A DNA stretch of 64,000 nt from Prochlorococcus sp. AG-402-B19. GTDB lineage: Bacteria > Cyanobacteriota > Cyanobacteriia > PCC-6307 > Cyanobiaceae. The translations under genes were made by a program, and so were the position numbers. Numbering within the stretch: position 1 is the stretch's first letter; the number at the start of each line of letters is the position of its first letter. Where the stretch lies: NCBI GenBank assembly GCA_003279615.1, contig QCHM01000007.1:1-64000 (forward strand), written 5' to 3'. Positions 32,043-41,027 of the stretch are shown here, in pieces. A model generated the notes under the pieces. It was not told where the DNA came from and made no database searches. It saw only the letters and a list, made by a program, of their open reading frames with translations.

Positions 32043-32306
32043 TCAAGCAGCTTTCTTTTTCAAGCCCCGATAAATAGAAATATCTATAGGTCTATTCACA
32101 TCGGATTGAAAATCAACAATGTCTTGATAAATCTCATTAGGTAAAGGTTCCATTACGCATCTTGAATAACTTTTGCTGTTGTCAATCTTTTTTAAAGAAA
32201 ACCTGTTACCTAGGCGTTTAAAGATATACAATGTCAAAATGCAACTTGTTTTAGTTATATCGTTAGAAGCTGTAGATGCAATACGCAAAACTACTAGCCT
32301 TCTCAA
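32043..32306 (-). CDS. Hypothetical protein, start uncertain
   Basis: The C-terminal 36 residues from Met at 32153 (MEPLPNEIYQDIVDFQSDVN...) look like a genuine small protein ending in a basic tail GLKKKAA. The N-terminal part from 32306 has odd composition and may be noise. Confidence 0.4.
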   Translation of the reverse strand: MRRLVVLRIASTASNDITKTSCILTLYIFKRLGNRFSLKKIDNSKSYSRCVMEPLPNEIYQDIVDFQSDVNRPIDISIYRGLKKKAA

Positions 32307-32409
32307 CTAATTGAGTGAGTAGTTATTACTAATATTATTTTTAGTAGTAGATGCAACATCATATCAATTTGGATAAAGAGCAAAATTTAATCAGAAGTTA
32401 AAAAAACAA

Positions 32410-32571
32410 ATGACTTTATCTCCAAATGATATGACTCCATACATAAGAAAAATTCAACAGAAATTTGATGAAGCTCAAACGTATTTAGTGAAAAATGGTT
32501 TTCACAAAGTCACGAAAGGGCTTTTACAAGACATCGAAAATGCTAACAGCATAGATAAAAAAACAAACTAA
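32410..32571 (+). CDS. Small helical protein, 53 aa
   Basis: Reads MTLSPNDMTPYIRKIQQKFD then a helix with EAQTYLVKNGFHKVTKGLL. Soluble, charged, no Cys. No family recognised. Confidence 0.55.
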   Translation: MTLSPNDMTPYIRKIQQKFDEAQTYLVKNGFHKVTKGLLQDIENANSIDKKTN

Positions 32572-32757
32572 TATCTAGTCAATACGATGGAATCGAAAAC
32601 AACAAAGACCTTAGGAAGACAAGTAAAGTGGTAAACATATATATCCTCTAATATTCATTTACCCTTTCCCGTAACTGAAATCACTGTTTTAGACTTCAAG
32701 CTTAGTAATATTTTTTATATAGGCTAATGTATAGGAGATTCTAAAAGATCAACTGTG

Positions 32758-32850
32758 ATGCTTGAATGGCCAGAGAATGTTGTATATAAAATTTTCATTG
32801 GTCAGGAAACAAAAATCACAAGATATATAAACAATTGTCCTAACTGCTAA
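32758..32850 (+). CDS. Possible 30-aa peptide
   Basis: Reads MLEWPENVVYKIFIGQETKI and ends RYINNCPNC. A terminal CPNC pair could bind metal. It overlaps by four bases the 3-prime end of the opposite-strand gene at 32847. Weak. Confidence 0.35.
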   Translation: MLEWPENVVYKIFIGQETKITRYINNCPNC

Positions 32851-33020
32851 ATTTCACGTGCTGAAATTCCTAAAGAAATCGTATCTGAAATCATAGGTAT
32901 TGAATGTTTTTTGCCGTCTGGGCTTACATATATATTCTCTTTCCCATATTCTGTATCAATGATTTTTTCAAAATGAGTCCCCTTTGGAAGATGTAAAAAA
33001 TATTTTTGTGCTCTGTTCAT
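32847..33020 (-). CDS. RAQ/LPKG family small protein, 57 aa
   Basis: Starts MNRAQKYFLHLPKGTHFEKI and contains ENIYVSPDGKKHSIP. Aligns with the 46754 protein (MTRAQIAALPLPKGSTEVKI, CYVTPDGEKVCTP), so both are supported as a two-member family. Beta-strand pattern; function unknown. Confidence 0.7.
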   Translation of the reverse strand: MNRAQKYFLHLPKGTHFEKIIDTEYGKENIYVSPDGKKHSIPMISDTISLGISAREI

Positions 33021-33100
33021 CTTATTTATACAACTATTTAAAAATAACTAGAATATTTCCCAACGACAACAATTTGATTGTTTTATGAAAGTTTTGGTAG

Positions 33101-33433
33101 CTAACTATTTAATTTTTCTAAAGCAGTTAATAATCTTCCTACTCTCCTACCATTAACTCCAAGATCACCACCACCATATCTTGAAGCCGATTTAATTTGA
33201 ATCTTCTTTTCGATTTTTAAAATCTCCAAGTCATCTGGAAATCTGAAAATCAAACTACGACAAATCCCTTTCCAATAATTTTCATTACTCAATATAACTT
33301 TGGTTCTAGGGATTTTCTGGGCTATCGAGACAAGTTGCTCAAAGGTCTGGTCAACATCTTCAAATTCCTTCTGAAAGAAAACGCAATTTAGAGGGTTAAA
33401 ACAGGGACTAAGACCTGATCTAGAATCTGTCAT
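33101..33433 (-). CDS. DUF1499 family protein, 110 aa
   Basis: Recognised by FNPLNCVFFQKEFEDVDQTF, VDQTFEQLVSIAQKIPRTKV, FRFPDDLEILK and the closing IKSASRYGGGDLGVNGRRVG, the last being the family hallmark. Unlike the paralogue at 43127, it lacks a signal peptide, so it is cytosolic. Function unknown. Confidence 0.8.
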   Translation of the reverse strand: MTDSRSGLSPCFNPLNCVFFQKEFEDVDQTFEQLVSIAQKIPRTKVILSNENYWKGICRSLIFRFPDDLEILKIEKKIQIKSASRYGGGDLGVNGRRVGRLLTALEKLNS

Positions 33434-33593
33434 ATTTTTTATGAGAACACATATTGATCATGACTAAAAGTTTATTACCCCCTGGTCTTTTTCTTTATTA
33501 ATTTATTACTCAGTGATTTCTAGTTTTCCCTACCTAAAAAACCAATGGGGAAAAGATTATTCGATTAAGTTAAACTCATAAACTATTTTGAGC

Positions 33594-33689
33594 ATGAAAC
33601 GATTAGATAAGACAGGGATGTTACTAATTGTTTTCAGTGTGGCCTCAACACTTCCTTATCAGTTTCATTATCTCTCCTCTGTGAGTTAA
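33594..33689 (+). CDS. Possible 31-aa membrane peptide
   Basis: Reads MKRLDKTGMLLIVFSVASTL and ends in PYQFHYLSSVS. One helix with a basic start. Convergent with the nitroreductase gene with a six-base gap. Weak evidence. Confidence 0.4.
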   Translation: MKRLDKTGMLLIVFSVASTLPYQFHYLSSVS

Positions 33690-33695
33690 GCAAAG

Positions 33696-34247
33696 TTAAT
33701 CCCTCTCACGATAGATAGTGCTAATTAAAGGTCTTTTAATTAAAGGTGGTTCGATTCCATATCCAATCCATATAAAACCAATAATTTCCTCCTCACTTGA
33801 ATTAATTTGTGCAATTTGATAGGTATTAGGGTCTTTAATGATTTTTCCTGTTGACCACTTGCAACCAACATCATCGGAAACAAGTGAAAGCGACAGGTTT
33901 TGAATCGCGCAAGCACAAGCAGCATAATCTTCGAGTTTTTGAACTTGATTATCAGTACATACTTGAGTGGCAATAAGCAAATGGGAAGGATTTAACATTT
34001 TGTCCCTTATCTTTTTTAAACTAGATTCATCTATTGTCTTATCACCAAACTTCAGAGTCAGCTGTAGTTGATATAGAAGTTCCCTTTTTTTTATCCCTAT
34101 ACTTGTAAAACGCCATGGAAAAGTCCTTCTATGGCAAGGTGCCTGATTAGCTGCAAATATTGATTTTTCAATGACTTCTCTAGGAACACTTTTCTTAGAA
34201 AAGATATGAAGCGTCCTTCGTTTTTTAATTGCTTCAGCTATTTCCAT
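33696..34247 (-). CDS. Nitroreductase family protein
   Basis: 183-aa FMN-dependent oxidoreductase. The start MEIAEAIKKRRTLHIFSKK (FMN-phosphate-binding Arg-Arg), AANQAPCHRRTFPWRFTSI and the C-terminal IGFIWIGYGIEPP fit the family. Natural substrates may be quinones, nitro compounds or iodotyrosine-like molecules; not determinable here. Monocistronic. Confidence 0.88.
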   Translation of the reverse strand: MEIAEAIKKRRTLHIFSKKSVPREVIEKSIFAANQAPCHRRTFPWRFTSIGIKKRELLYQLQLTLKFGDKTIDESSLKKIRDKMLNPSHLLIATQVCTDNQVQKLEDYAACACAIQNLSLSLVSDDVGCKWSTGKIIKDPNTYQIAQINSSEEEIIGFIWIGYGIEPPLIKRPLISTIYRERD

Positions 34248-34399
34248 GATTTTTTCTTGACGTTATTAACTACACTATTAGCCATAGTGAAATTTTACAA
34301 AAAGGTAGTTTAGAGACTTGAAAAATAAAAGACGATTAAACCTTCTCGTGCTTGAATCCAACATCTAAAAAAAAACCATGATTAGTTGAAAATTACTTA

Positions 34400-34669
34400 T
34401 TAAGCAACTTGATCAAGAATCACATTTGATGTTTTGGAAAATATCGAGACGACTTGGCCCCTGGGTGTCTTGAACACGCGTTCGACAATTTCTCCACCAT
34501 TGATAATTACCTTTGTGTTCAAGGAACCAGAAGGTAAATCTGCAGATATGTTTTTTTGAATATTCTCTAGCTCTGGATACAAATCATTAGGTTTAAGAAC
34601 CTCTTTTAACTCAGGATGCAAATCTAAGATTTCGTCATCAAAGGGCTTAAACTTTTTCGTTAAAACCAT
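34400..34669 (-). CDS. LPSGSxNTK family small protein, 89 aa
   Basis: Shares with the 38336 protein the block LPSGSLNTKVIINGGEIVER and FKTPRGQVVSIF. An N-terminal acidic stretch precedes it. The repeated beta-strand-like block suggests a small beta domain. Function unknown; two copies 4 kb apart on opposite strands. Confidence 0.7.
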   Translation of the reverse strand: MVLTKKFKPFDDEILDLHPELKEVLKPNDLYPELENIQKNISADLPSGSLNTKVIINGGEIVERVFKTPRGQVVSIFSKTSNVILDQVA

Positions 34670-34835
34670 ACTATGAGAAAGCGGTTACTTATGACTTTTA
34701 ACCTACTGATCTCATGACGTAAAGAGTATTTAACCAAGATCGACAAATATTAATACGGCTTTCAAATAAAGCTTTAATGGAAAATAAATCAAATATGAAA
34801 TATATTTCTACTTCTTAGTTAGCTCAAAGCGAAAA

Positions 34836-35018
34836 CTAATTGTTGATTTCTCTTAGTGCAATAACTCGCTTAGCATGATAGTAAATTGAAGTAACCTCCA
34901 TACTCCTTTCATTTAATATTGACTGTGTAAAGACAGTAATAGCAGCAATACATGGTGTAATAGGTAAAAACATAAGCAATGCAAATAAAGTGCTGTTAGG
35001 TTTAAACTTTCTTTGCAT
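34836..35018 (-). CDS. Small membrane protein, 60 aa
   Basis: Basic start MQRKFKPNS then a helix (LFALLMFLPITPCIAAITVF) and a polar tail with two Arg. Might be an uncleaved signal anchor. Followed by the 35096 secreted gene in the opposite order on the same strand. Confidence 0.5.
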   Translation of the reverse strand: MQRKFKPNSTLFALLMFLPITPCIAAITVFTQSILNERSMEVTSIYYHAKRVIALREINN

Positions 35019-35095
35019 TCATTTTTTTAATTCTGATACTATTCTCAACAACACTTAAGTGATGTGCGTGTTCGGTTTCCCTTGAGTAAAAGTAA

Positions 35096-35323
35096 TTAGT
35101 TAGACCTGTAATACCATCTAAAAACCTTTGGTCTTTTCCAGAGCATTGAATAAATAACTTCAAGTGCCTTTTCAGTTTTTGGAAGCTTGCAACTAGGCCA
35201 TGACTTTTGAGTAATCATTGTGATTATTTCGGAGTCAATATTATTTCTACATGGAAAACCACCCATAAAACCAGAGTAATAGAACTCAAGCAAAAATACA
35301 TAGGCCAAAACTAACTTGGTCAA
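35096..35323 (-). CDS. Secreted small protein, 75 aa
   Basis: Signal-like start MTKLVLAYVFLLEFYYSGFM then a mature part with two cysteines (FPCRNN, PSCKLPK) that could form a disulfide. Likely periplasmic. Family unknown. Confidence 0.5.
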   Translation of the reverse strand: MTKLVLAYVFLLEFYYSGFMGGFPCRNNIDSEIITMITQKSWPSCKLPKTEKALEVIYSMLWKRPKVFRWYYRSN

Positions 35324-35356
35324 CTAGATATTCGCGAGAAAAATATGCATAAAAAA

Positions 35357-35375
35357 GGGGACAATTTATGTCCCC
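35357..35375 (-). terminator. Rho-independent terminator of DUF4278 gene
   Basis: GGGGACA and TGTCCCC pair around ATTTA, followed on the minus strand by a run of six T (35351-35356). It lies 24 bases after the stop of the DUF4278 gene at 35399. Confidence 0.8.
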
Positions 35376-35398
35376 CACCTTTCTAAATATCCTTTTAG

Positions 35399-35569
35399 TT
35401 ACTTTTGGTATTTATTACCTCTGTAAGTTAAGGATACTTGCATCTGCTTTTTAGCTTCTGCTTGCCTAGATCTGTAGACGTTACGTCTGTAACTGAGTTC
35501 TACAACCTTTTTTGGAGCAGCTTCTTTATGCTGAAGGTACTCTTTGCCTCTGTAAGTAAGAACAGTCAT
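35399..35569 (-). CDS. DUF4278 family protein, 56 aa
   Basis: Contains the family unit (L)xYRGxxY three times: LTYRGKEY, LSYRRNVY, LTYRGNKY. The unit is seen in small cyanobacterial proteins of unknown function. A paralogue at 50534 has the same three-unit layout. A conserved leader (35594-35643) precedes it and a strong terminator follows. Confidence 0.8.
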   Translation of the reverse strand: MTVLTYRGKEYLQHKEAAPKKVVELSYRRNVYRSRQAEAKKQMQVSLTYRGNKYQK

Positions 35570-35593
35570 TGTTCTTTTCTGTAGTGCTCGTGA

Positions 35594-35643
35594 CCCCGTT
35601 CCATGTCTCGAGTCTTACTGCAGCTTAAAATTTAGCTGAACGT
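35594..35643 (-). promoter_or_regulatory. Conserved structured leader of DUF4278 gene
   Basis: On the minus strand it begins ACGTTCA, forms a hairpin (CAGCT/AGCTG, 8-base loop), and ends GGAACGGGG, 25 bases before the ATG. The paralogue leader (50736-50789) has the same start, a hairpin with different bases but an 8-base loop (CTCG/CGAG), and the same end. A cis-acting RNA or untranslated leader is likely. Confidence 0.55.
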
Positions 35644-36220
35644 AGATCAAAATTAACAGAAATCAACGTTAAACGATGTTCCTAGTGATACATAAAGCAG
35701 TGAATTTTATAGTATTAACCAAAATAGTTGTATTTCTTACCAAAAAGAACCTTCGAATATGGAAGGAAATTAATTATTCATTCTCTTCTTTTATCTTTTT
35801 TAATCATAATCCAATCTTCCTCCTTGATCTCTCACCCTTACAAAGGTTATTAAGGCACCAAGAAAATGATCATAAAACGGCAAATATGTAAAAGCAATTA
35901 AGACTTAGATTCAGTTGAAACATTATTTTAGAGAATTCAATCAAATTCTTCCAAAACACTTCAAGAAGGCAAACCATTTAGTAACCAAACAAAGGCCTCG
36001 TTATTTAGAACCCAGTTTCTAAAAACTACTATTACTATTAAATTGATCACAAGAAGAATGAACAAACGAAGCTTTGGATCCTCTATTCCCATAAATCAAT
36101 TGTAATTAAGTTGATTCAAGAAAAACCATTCATAAAAATAATAACAATAAAGCATCTATAGGAACTTGGAAAAGAGTTATAAGAAATAGGTATTAAGTCA
36201 TCAATCTTTTCGTATGATTG
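35644..36220. other. Gene-poor stretch
   Basis: 577 bases. The only long frame (35676-35891, plus) is rich in Leu, Phe and Asn with no recognisable pattern, and I do not support it. No terminator or RNA gene was recognised. Confidence 0.5.
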
Positions 36221-36478
36221 TCAATCCTCATTAAAAGGCCTACCACCTTTACTTAAATAATCAATATATTTATCAGACTCTATGAGGTAATAATTCCTAC
36301 TTTGACCGATATATCTAGCTTCGATTAAGAGGTCAGTAACTTCAGGCCAAAAAGATTCAGGAACCAACTCAAGAGGGTTAATTGCTTTAGGATTCCAATT
36401 TAACTCAGTCAGAAATAGAAACCAAATCGACTTGCACTTATTGAAATCAGCTAAACAATCTGAATTAATATTATTCAT
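36221..36478 (-). CDS. Hypothetical protein, 85 aa
   Basis: Soluble with SIWFLFLTELNWNPKAINPL, ESFWPEVTDLLIEARYIG and YLIESDKYIDYLSKGG. Many aromatics and a mixed fold. It overlaps the end of purT by eight bases, so it is translated downstream of it. No known role in purine synthesis. Confidence 0.6.
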   Translation of the reverse strand: MNNINSDCLADFNKCKSIWFLFLTELNWNPKAINPLELVPESFWPEVTDLLIEARYIGQSRNYYLIESDKYIDYLSKGGRPFNED

Positions 36479-37640
36479 TTATGAATTGGACTGATTGAGC
36501 TGCTTTATCAGCTTTGATTCTTGCCTCATCGATTGTTTCAGCCTTCGCTACAGCTACTCCCATTCGTCGACCTTCCGTTGAGCTCGGCTTGCCAAACATA
36601 AATAAACTTGTATTCGATTGACTTAAAGCATCTTCAAGTCCCGAATAACATATGTTTGAAGTTTTCTGGGAAGCCAAAATCACTCGACTAGCAGAAGCCT
36701 CATAACAAACTATTTCTGGTATTGGGATACCTAAAACAGCTCTAAGGTGTAATTCAAACTCATTTAAGTTTTGGCTAATCAAAGTTACCAAGCCTGTGTC
36801 ATGTGGTCTTGGTGATAGCTCTGAAAAAATCACCTCCTCACCCTTAATAAAAAATTCAACTCCAAACAAACCTACGCCACCAAGATTATCAGTGACACGT
36901 TTAGCAATCTGTTTAGCCTTATCTAATACACTTTCAGTTAATTCAGCTGGTTGCCAACTACATTGATAATCTCCATTCTTTTGCTCATGTCCTATAGGAG
37001 GACAAAATAATGTTTTACCATTAAATTGCCTAATAGTTAATAATGTAATTTCCAAATCAAAATCAATAAATTCTTCTAATATAATTTTATTTGATTTACC
37101 TCTTGATTTTTCAATAGCCAAGTTCCAAGCCTGGACCAAATCATTTTTATTATTAACTAAGCTTTGTCCTTTACCTGATGAACTCATAACTGGCTTAATT
37201 AATAAAGGATAACCAATCACCTCTGCATGCAAATCAAGCTCGGATTGATTCATTGCATAACAAAATTTTGCAGTTCTTATATTTAATTCATTAAAAGCTA
37301 AATCTCTAATTTTATCTCTATTCATTGTTATTGCAGTAGCTCTTGCGTTGGGTATTACTGTTATCTTCTTTTCTATTTCCTCTAACACATCTACTGCAAG
37401 TGCTTCGATTTCAGGAATAATAATATCTGGATTACACCTATAAATCACTTCTTTTAGTTCGTTAGCATTATTCATATTTAACACTTCAAATTGATCAGCA
37501 ATCTGCATTGCTGGTGCATTTTTATATCTATCACATGCAATAACATAGCAACCAAATCTTTTTGCTGCTATTACCACCTCTTTACCTAATTCTCCACTAC
37601 CTAAAAGCATTATTTTCTTTGGAAAAACATTCATATTCAT
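36471..37640 (-). CDS. purT: Formate-dependent phosphoribosylglycinamide formyltransferase
   Basis: ATP-grasp enzyme (389 aa, family length) that converts GAR plus formate and ATP to formyl-GAR in purine synthesis. N-terminal MLLGSGELGKEVVIAAKRFG (about 11-30), IIIPEIEALAVD, ATP-grasp PLLIKPVMSSSGKGQSLV and EFIDFDLEITLLTIR, Mg site FGVEFFIKGEEVIFSELSPR, and RPHDTGLVTLISQ. Start ATG at 37638-37640 or the second Met (residue 3). The downstream small gene overlaps by eight bases. Confidence 0.95.
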   Translation of the reverse strand: MNMNVFPKKIMLLGSGELGKEVVIAAKRFGCYVIACDRYKNAPAMQIADQFEVLNMNNANELKEVIYRCNPDIIIPEIEALAVDVLEEIEKKITVIPNARATAITMNRDKIRDLAFNELNIRTAKFCYAMNQSELDLHAEVIGYPLLIKPVMSSSGKGQSLVNNKNDLVQAWNLAIEKSRGKSNKIILEEFIDFDLEITLLTIRQFNGKTLFCPPIGHEQKNGDYQCSWQPAELTESVLDKAKQIAKRVTDNLGGVGLFGVEFFIKGEEVIFSELSPRPHDTGLVTLISQNLNEFELHLRAVLGIPIPEIVCYEASASRVILASQKTSNICYSGLEDALSQSNTSLFMFGKPSSTEGRRMGVAVAKAETIDEARIKADKAAQSVQFINE

Positions 37641-37695
37641 ATGTCTAAGTTAGAAAAATTATATAAATATAATATCTGGTAAACACAATTAATTA

Positions 37696-37815
37696 TTAGG
37701 AGAAGAAGTAGAAATTAACAAGTATTGTTAATTGAAGATAAGAAATAATTAAAACATAAACAATAAATAGAAATACTGAAGGGCAAGAAATACTCGAAGT
37801 AGATTCAGAGCTCAT
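37696..37815 (-). CDS. Possible 39-aa membrane peptide
   Basis: Reads MSSESTSSISCPSVFLFIVY and then a hydrophobic helix with a second Met-free stretch ending FYFFS. It is upstream of purT on the same strand. One Cys near the membrane. Weakly supported. Confidence 0.4.
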   Translation of the reverse strand: MSSESTSSISCPSVFLFIVYVLIISYLQLTILVNFYFFS

Positions 37816-38335
37816 TTGATTTATGGACAAAATCATTTGATCAATCGCGGGTTTGTTTTCTACTCCATAAAATAGAGGAATGATATTTCCACCATCTCAA
37901 GTATTTTTTGGACTAACAACTGCATATCCATACATGCGATCCAACCTAAAAAGAACGTTATAAACAAATTCAAATAGTAAAATTCGCCAAATGATGTCCT
38001 ATATCACCAACACATAGAATACAGCTCCGAAAAGGAGGCATCTAAAAACACATTCCAATTTTTAACTACTATTTTGGGAACATTATAGAGATTATGAAAT
38101 GCATGCAATACTTTGATCTATTTATCTGATTTTCACACAGTCACAGAAAACGCGCTTATGTAAGCAATCATTAATCCACTCTCATTGATTGCATTAAATA
38201 ATGGATTTCATAGGATTGAAAAAACTAAATATAAATCTTTCTCCTTGTTCCTATAAAGAGATTATTGGTTGTGTATGTCTTTACGAGTGGAGAAAAGTTA
38301 GTTAAAAGTAAGAAATAACATCGACTTATTTAGTA
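37816..38335. other. Gene-free stretch before 38336 gene
   Basis: 520 bases. No ORF above 30 codons with protein-like composition. A repeat-like TCAATGATTGC/GCAATCATTAA pair occurs near 38165-38200 (imperfect dyad). Otherwise nothing recognised; a small RNA cannot be excluded. Confidence 0.5.
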
Positions 38336-38551
38336 ATGGTTACTAAGAAAAAAATTAAAGAGTTCAATAATTTGGATCAGTTCCCAGATTTAAAAGAAGC
38401 ACTTGTAGGAGCTATTAAGACATTACCCTCCGGATCAATGAATACAAAAATAATCATTAATGAAGGTGAAGTTATAGAGAGAGTGTATAAGACACCCAAA
38501 GGTGAAATTATATCTATATTCGCAAATGAGTTTTCAAAAGAAGTTGCCTAA
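38336..38551 (+). CDS. LPSGSxNTK family small protein, 71 aa
   Basis: Contains LPSGSMNTKIIINEGEVIER and YKTPKGEIISIF, matching the 34400 protein position for position; the N-terminal region is shorter. Function unknown, but conservation over the whole block supports both genes. Confidence 0.72.
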   Translation: MVTKKKIKEFNNLDQFPDLKEALVGAIKTLPSGSMNTKIIINEGEVIERVYKTPKGEIISIFANEFSKEVA

Positions 38552-38644
38552 ATATTTTATTTAAACTCAATTATTTTTGTATCTCCTTAGTAGGATTAGA
38601 TGGTTCTTATTGTCAGCACAACAATAGAATCCAATGAGGATGAC

Positions 38645-38845
38645 TTAGTGGATTAAATATAAAATTGCTAAATCCTGGTTAGATACTGCGACTTTTCTTC
38701 TTAAAAAAGTTAATGCCTCATCATTCATTTGTGACTCGGCAATCATTTTCTCGGCTTCATTAATACCATGCTCAAGATTTTTTATTTTTAATTGAAGAAT
38801 TTCCTTATCTTTTCTGCACTGCGCCAGTGTGAAATCATCAATCAT
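38645..38845 (-). CDS. Coiled-coil protein, 66 aa
   Basis: Helical with heptad-like KDKEILQLKIKNLEHGINEA and a Cys near the start. Typical of small structural or regulatory coiled coils. Follows after the amidotransferase gene on the same strand, 35 bases apart. Unknown. Confidence 0.6.
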   Translation of the reverse strand: MIDDFTLAQCRKDKEILQLKIKNLEHGINEAEKMIAESQMNDEALTFLRRKVAVSNQDLAILYLIH

Positions 38846-38879
38846 TTTAGTAAATATTTTAAGCAGCTAAAAATTTCTT

Positions 38880-39611
38880 CTAGCTTAATTGATCAAATAA
38901 TATGTTTAAAAATTCTAATCTAGAATCTAGTGTTTTACGACCAAATTCTTTTTGTTGTTGTTTTAAAATGGATTGACCGTCTGTCCCTAAAGCTGAAGAA
39001 ATAAATTTTTGATCTTCTGAGATCCACGTATTAACCATCTCATCGTCTATCTCAACGTGAAATTGCAACCCATAAGCTAATGAACCAATACTAAATAATT
39101 GTTCCTTACATCTACAACTACTTGCGATCAGCTTTGCAGTATTAGGCAATAAGATTCTGTCTCCATGCCAATGCAAAACAGGGAAAGGATAACCTAGAAA
39201 TGTTGTCAGTTTGCAGTGATTTTCTAATGATTGAGGAAAGATATTATCCCATCCTATTTCAGCTAATGGTTGATGAGATACAGCCTCTTGAAGCATTTCA
39301 ACATCACCACCAGCTGCATAAGCTAATAGTTGAGCTCCCAAGCATACTCCTATTAATCCAATACCTTGATTTAAGGCTTTTTTTATTAGATCGACTTCTT
39401 CAATAAGCCATGGATAAGTTGAAGTCCCAACGTCTCTTATACCCATAGGTCCACCCAACACCAAAAGTAAATCTCCATTCCTAATTTCTGGAAGAGAGTC
39501 ACCTAGATCTAAACGAAAAATACAAACACTAAATCCTCTTTCCTTAGCAAGATTGACAAACAGCCCAGGTCGCTCACGTTCTAAATGCTGCAGAACAAGT
39601 AAACGACTCAT
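38880..39611 (-). CDS. Class I glutamine amidotransferase (GMP-synthase-like)
   Basis: 243 aa. The GATase1 triad is visible: nucleophile Cys90 in LIGVCLGAQLLA, and His185 and Glu187 in LQFHVEID. The glycine strip GGPMGI precedes. Such stand-alone domains hydrolyse glutamine or, in the GMP-synthase-like branch, gamma-glutamyl compounds; the substrate is not set. Nearby purT is the only other purine-related gene and may be chance. Cytosolic. Confidence 0.85.
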   Translation of the reverse strand: MSRLLVLQHLERERPGLFVNLAKERGFSVCIFRLDLGDSLPEIRNGDLLLVLGGPMGIRDVGTSTYPWLIEEVDLIKKALNQGIGLIGVCLGAQLLAYAAGGDVEMLQEAVSHQPLAEIGWDNIFPQSLENHCKLTTFLGYPFPVLHWHGDRILLPNTAKLIASSCRCKEQLFSIGSLAYGLQFHVEIDDEMVNTWISEDQKFISSALGTDGQSILKQQQKEFGRKTLDSRLEFLNILFDQLS

Positions 39612-39618
39612 AAATAAA

Positions 39619-39858
39619 TTAAAAATCTACATTTTCATTTGGAGTAAAAACCGAGCAATACAATTTGATGAATAGCTCTGCCTCACTTTCATCTTTACCC
39701 TCATATTTGAGTTTTAGATCTTTTATTGCGACTAAAGCAGTTTTCTCTTTCAACCTATATCTTGCACAAGTATCTAGAACTTTAAACATTCGGGTAGTAA
39801 CTGCTTCTGAAGGAGTGCTTAGCCCCAATAAGACAGGCAATAATAGTAGATATTTCAT
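39619..39858 (-). CDS. Secreted small protein, 79 aa
   Basis: Signal peptide MKYLLLLPVLLGLSTPSEA followed by a mature domain with two cysteines (LDTCARYRL, KLYCSVF) at conserved-looking spacing. Same pattern as several periplasmic proteins in this window. Seven bases from the amidotransferase gene start, same strand. Confidence 0.65.
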   Translation of the reverse strand: MKYLLLLPVLLGLSTPSEAVTTRMFKVLDTCARYRLKEKTALVAIKDLKLKYEGKDESEAELFIKLYCSVFTPNENVDF

Positions 39859-40055
39859 ATAGATAATTCAATCATCTTTTTTAAATAAAGCTCTAGAGAG
39901 ATGGAACCATTTATTGCTTTTATACAAAAGGAGAAACATTGTAGACAATAGAAAAGAAGGAAATGCTTCTAAAAAAATAAAAAATGGTAATTCAACTTCT
40001 TATTTTTTTCTTATTTTACATTTGATTAAAGTTGCTTGAGTTCTTCATATGTTAA

Positions 40056-40292
40056 TCAGCAAAAACCACCTGAACATCTCTCAGATTTATTTAACTCTGC
40101 AACAGACTCCGATCCACCGATAATTAAATTATGTTTTGACATTTTATAAAATTTCTCGTGAACAGAATCACTAAACTTTTTTCCCTTCCCATACTCTAAT
40201 TCACACGGATCAATATTGTTATCAAACCACTTATCATATTGAATATAATTTGGCTTTGCATAATATTTCATATACCTAGAATAATATGACAT
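40056..40292 (-). CDS. Hypothetical protein, 78 aa
   Basis: Tyr-rich N terminus (MSYYSRYMKYYAKPNYIQYD) and Cys at the end (SERCSGGFC). Soluble; could be a metal or redox peptide. No homologue recognised and codon use is A/T-rich. Confidence 0.5.
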   Translation of the reverse strand: MSYYSRYMKYYAKPNYIQYDKWFDNNIDPCELEYGKGKKFSDSVHEKFYKMSKHNLIIGGSESVAELNKSERCSGGFC

Positions 40293-40322
40293 AGGAATAA
40301 ATATTACTTACTCAAGTCAAAG

Positions 40323-40418
40323 CTAGTTTGGTTGTTTTTTAACAAGCTTCTTAAGATATTTCTTTTTAAGTAGCTTTTTTCTTTCTTTCAAGAATTTTTT
40401 TAATTGTTGCAATTTCAA
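40323..40418 (-). CDS. Possible lysine-rich peptide, 31 aa
   Basis: A frame from TTG 40416-40418 encodes KKFLKERKKLLKKKYLKKLV, an amphipathic basic helix. There is no ATG start, so a gene is uncertain, but the pattern is striking and would suit a nucleic-acid or membrane-binding peptide. Confidence 0.3.
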   Translation of the reverse strand: MKLQQLKKFLKERKKLLKKKYLKKLVKKQPN

Positions 40419-40463
40419 ATCAATCAGTGAAAATATTCAGGGCAGATTCAATGTAAATCAAAG

Positions 40464-40838
40464 TTAATTTGATGTAGCACATTTTGGAGAACTATCATTT
40501 CCATCATGCTCTTGAATTTTGGTTAAGTCCAAATCAGATATCCCCAGCCCATAAAGTTCAGCGATCTTTATCATCGCCAAACCCTCTGCACCTTTCCATG
40601 CTTCAGCTAATACCGACCAAGTTTTTTGACTAAATTCAACTCCTAGATTTTCGTTGTTAGCTCTTTTCTTATCTATGTCTACAACTTTCTTTAGGCCCTG
40701 GGTAGATAGATGACTTTTGATCCTTAAGAAAACGACCTCCAACATTGAATAATAGAACTTTTCCATCGCTTTGTTATATGCCCATTCAGCTTCTTTTTGT
40801 GCCTTTTTTGCGGATTCGGTTGTAATCTCCATGCCCAT
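40464..40838 (-). CDS. Hypothetical helical protein, 124 aa
   Basis: Mostly helical, for example KKAQKEAEWAYNKAMEKFYY and FSQKTWSVLAEAWKGAEGL. No signal or membrane segment. Ends with SSPKCATSN. No family recognised. Confidence 0.6.
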   Translation of the reverse strand: MGMEITTESAKKAQKEAEWAYNKAMEKFYYSMLEVVFLRIKSHLSTQGLKKVVDIDKKRANNENLGVEFSQKTWSVLAEAWKGAEGLAMIKIAELYGLGISDLDLTKIQEHDGNDSSPKCATSN

Positions 40839-41027
40839 TTATTGATTCAGGAATCTGTTTCATTTTTTTTTATTATAGTTATCCGAATTAAGTCTTAAAG
40901 GATTGAATTAGAAAATCAACTCGAAACTAAATAATTTAGATAAGTGCTATTATGAAAATAAAATAACTTATTACAAACTGCCATTCCCTATTAAACCTGT
41001 GAATTTGTCGATTAGATTAATTGAAAA

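Noticed and set aside
35676..35891. Plus frame in the stretch before 36221
   Set aside because: No recognisable pattern, no ribosome site and A/T-driven composition.
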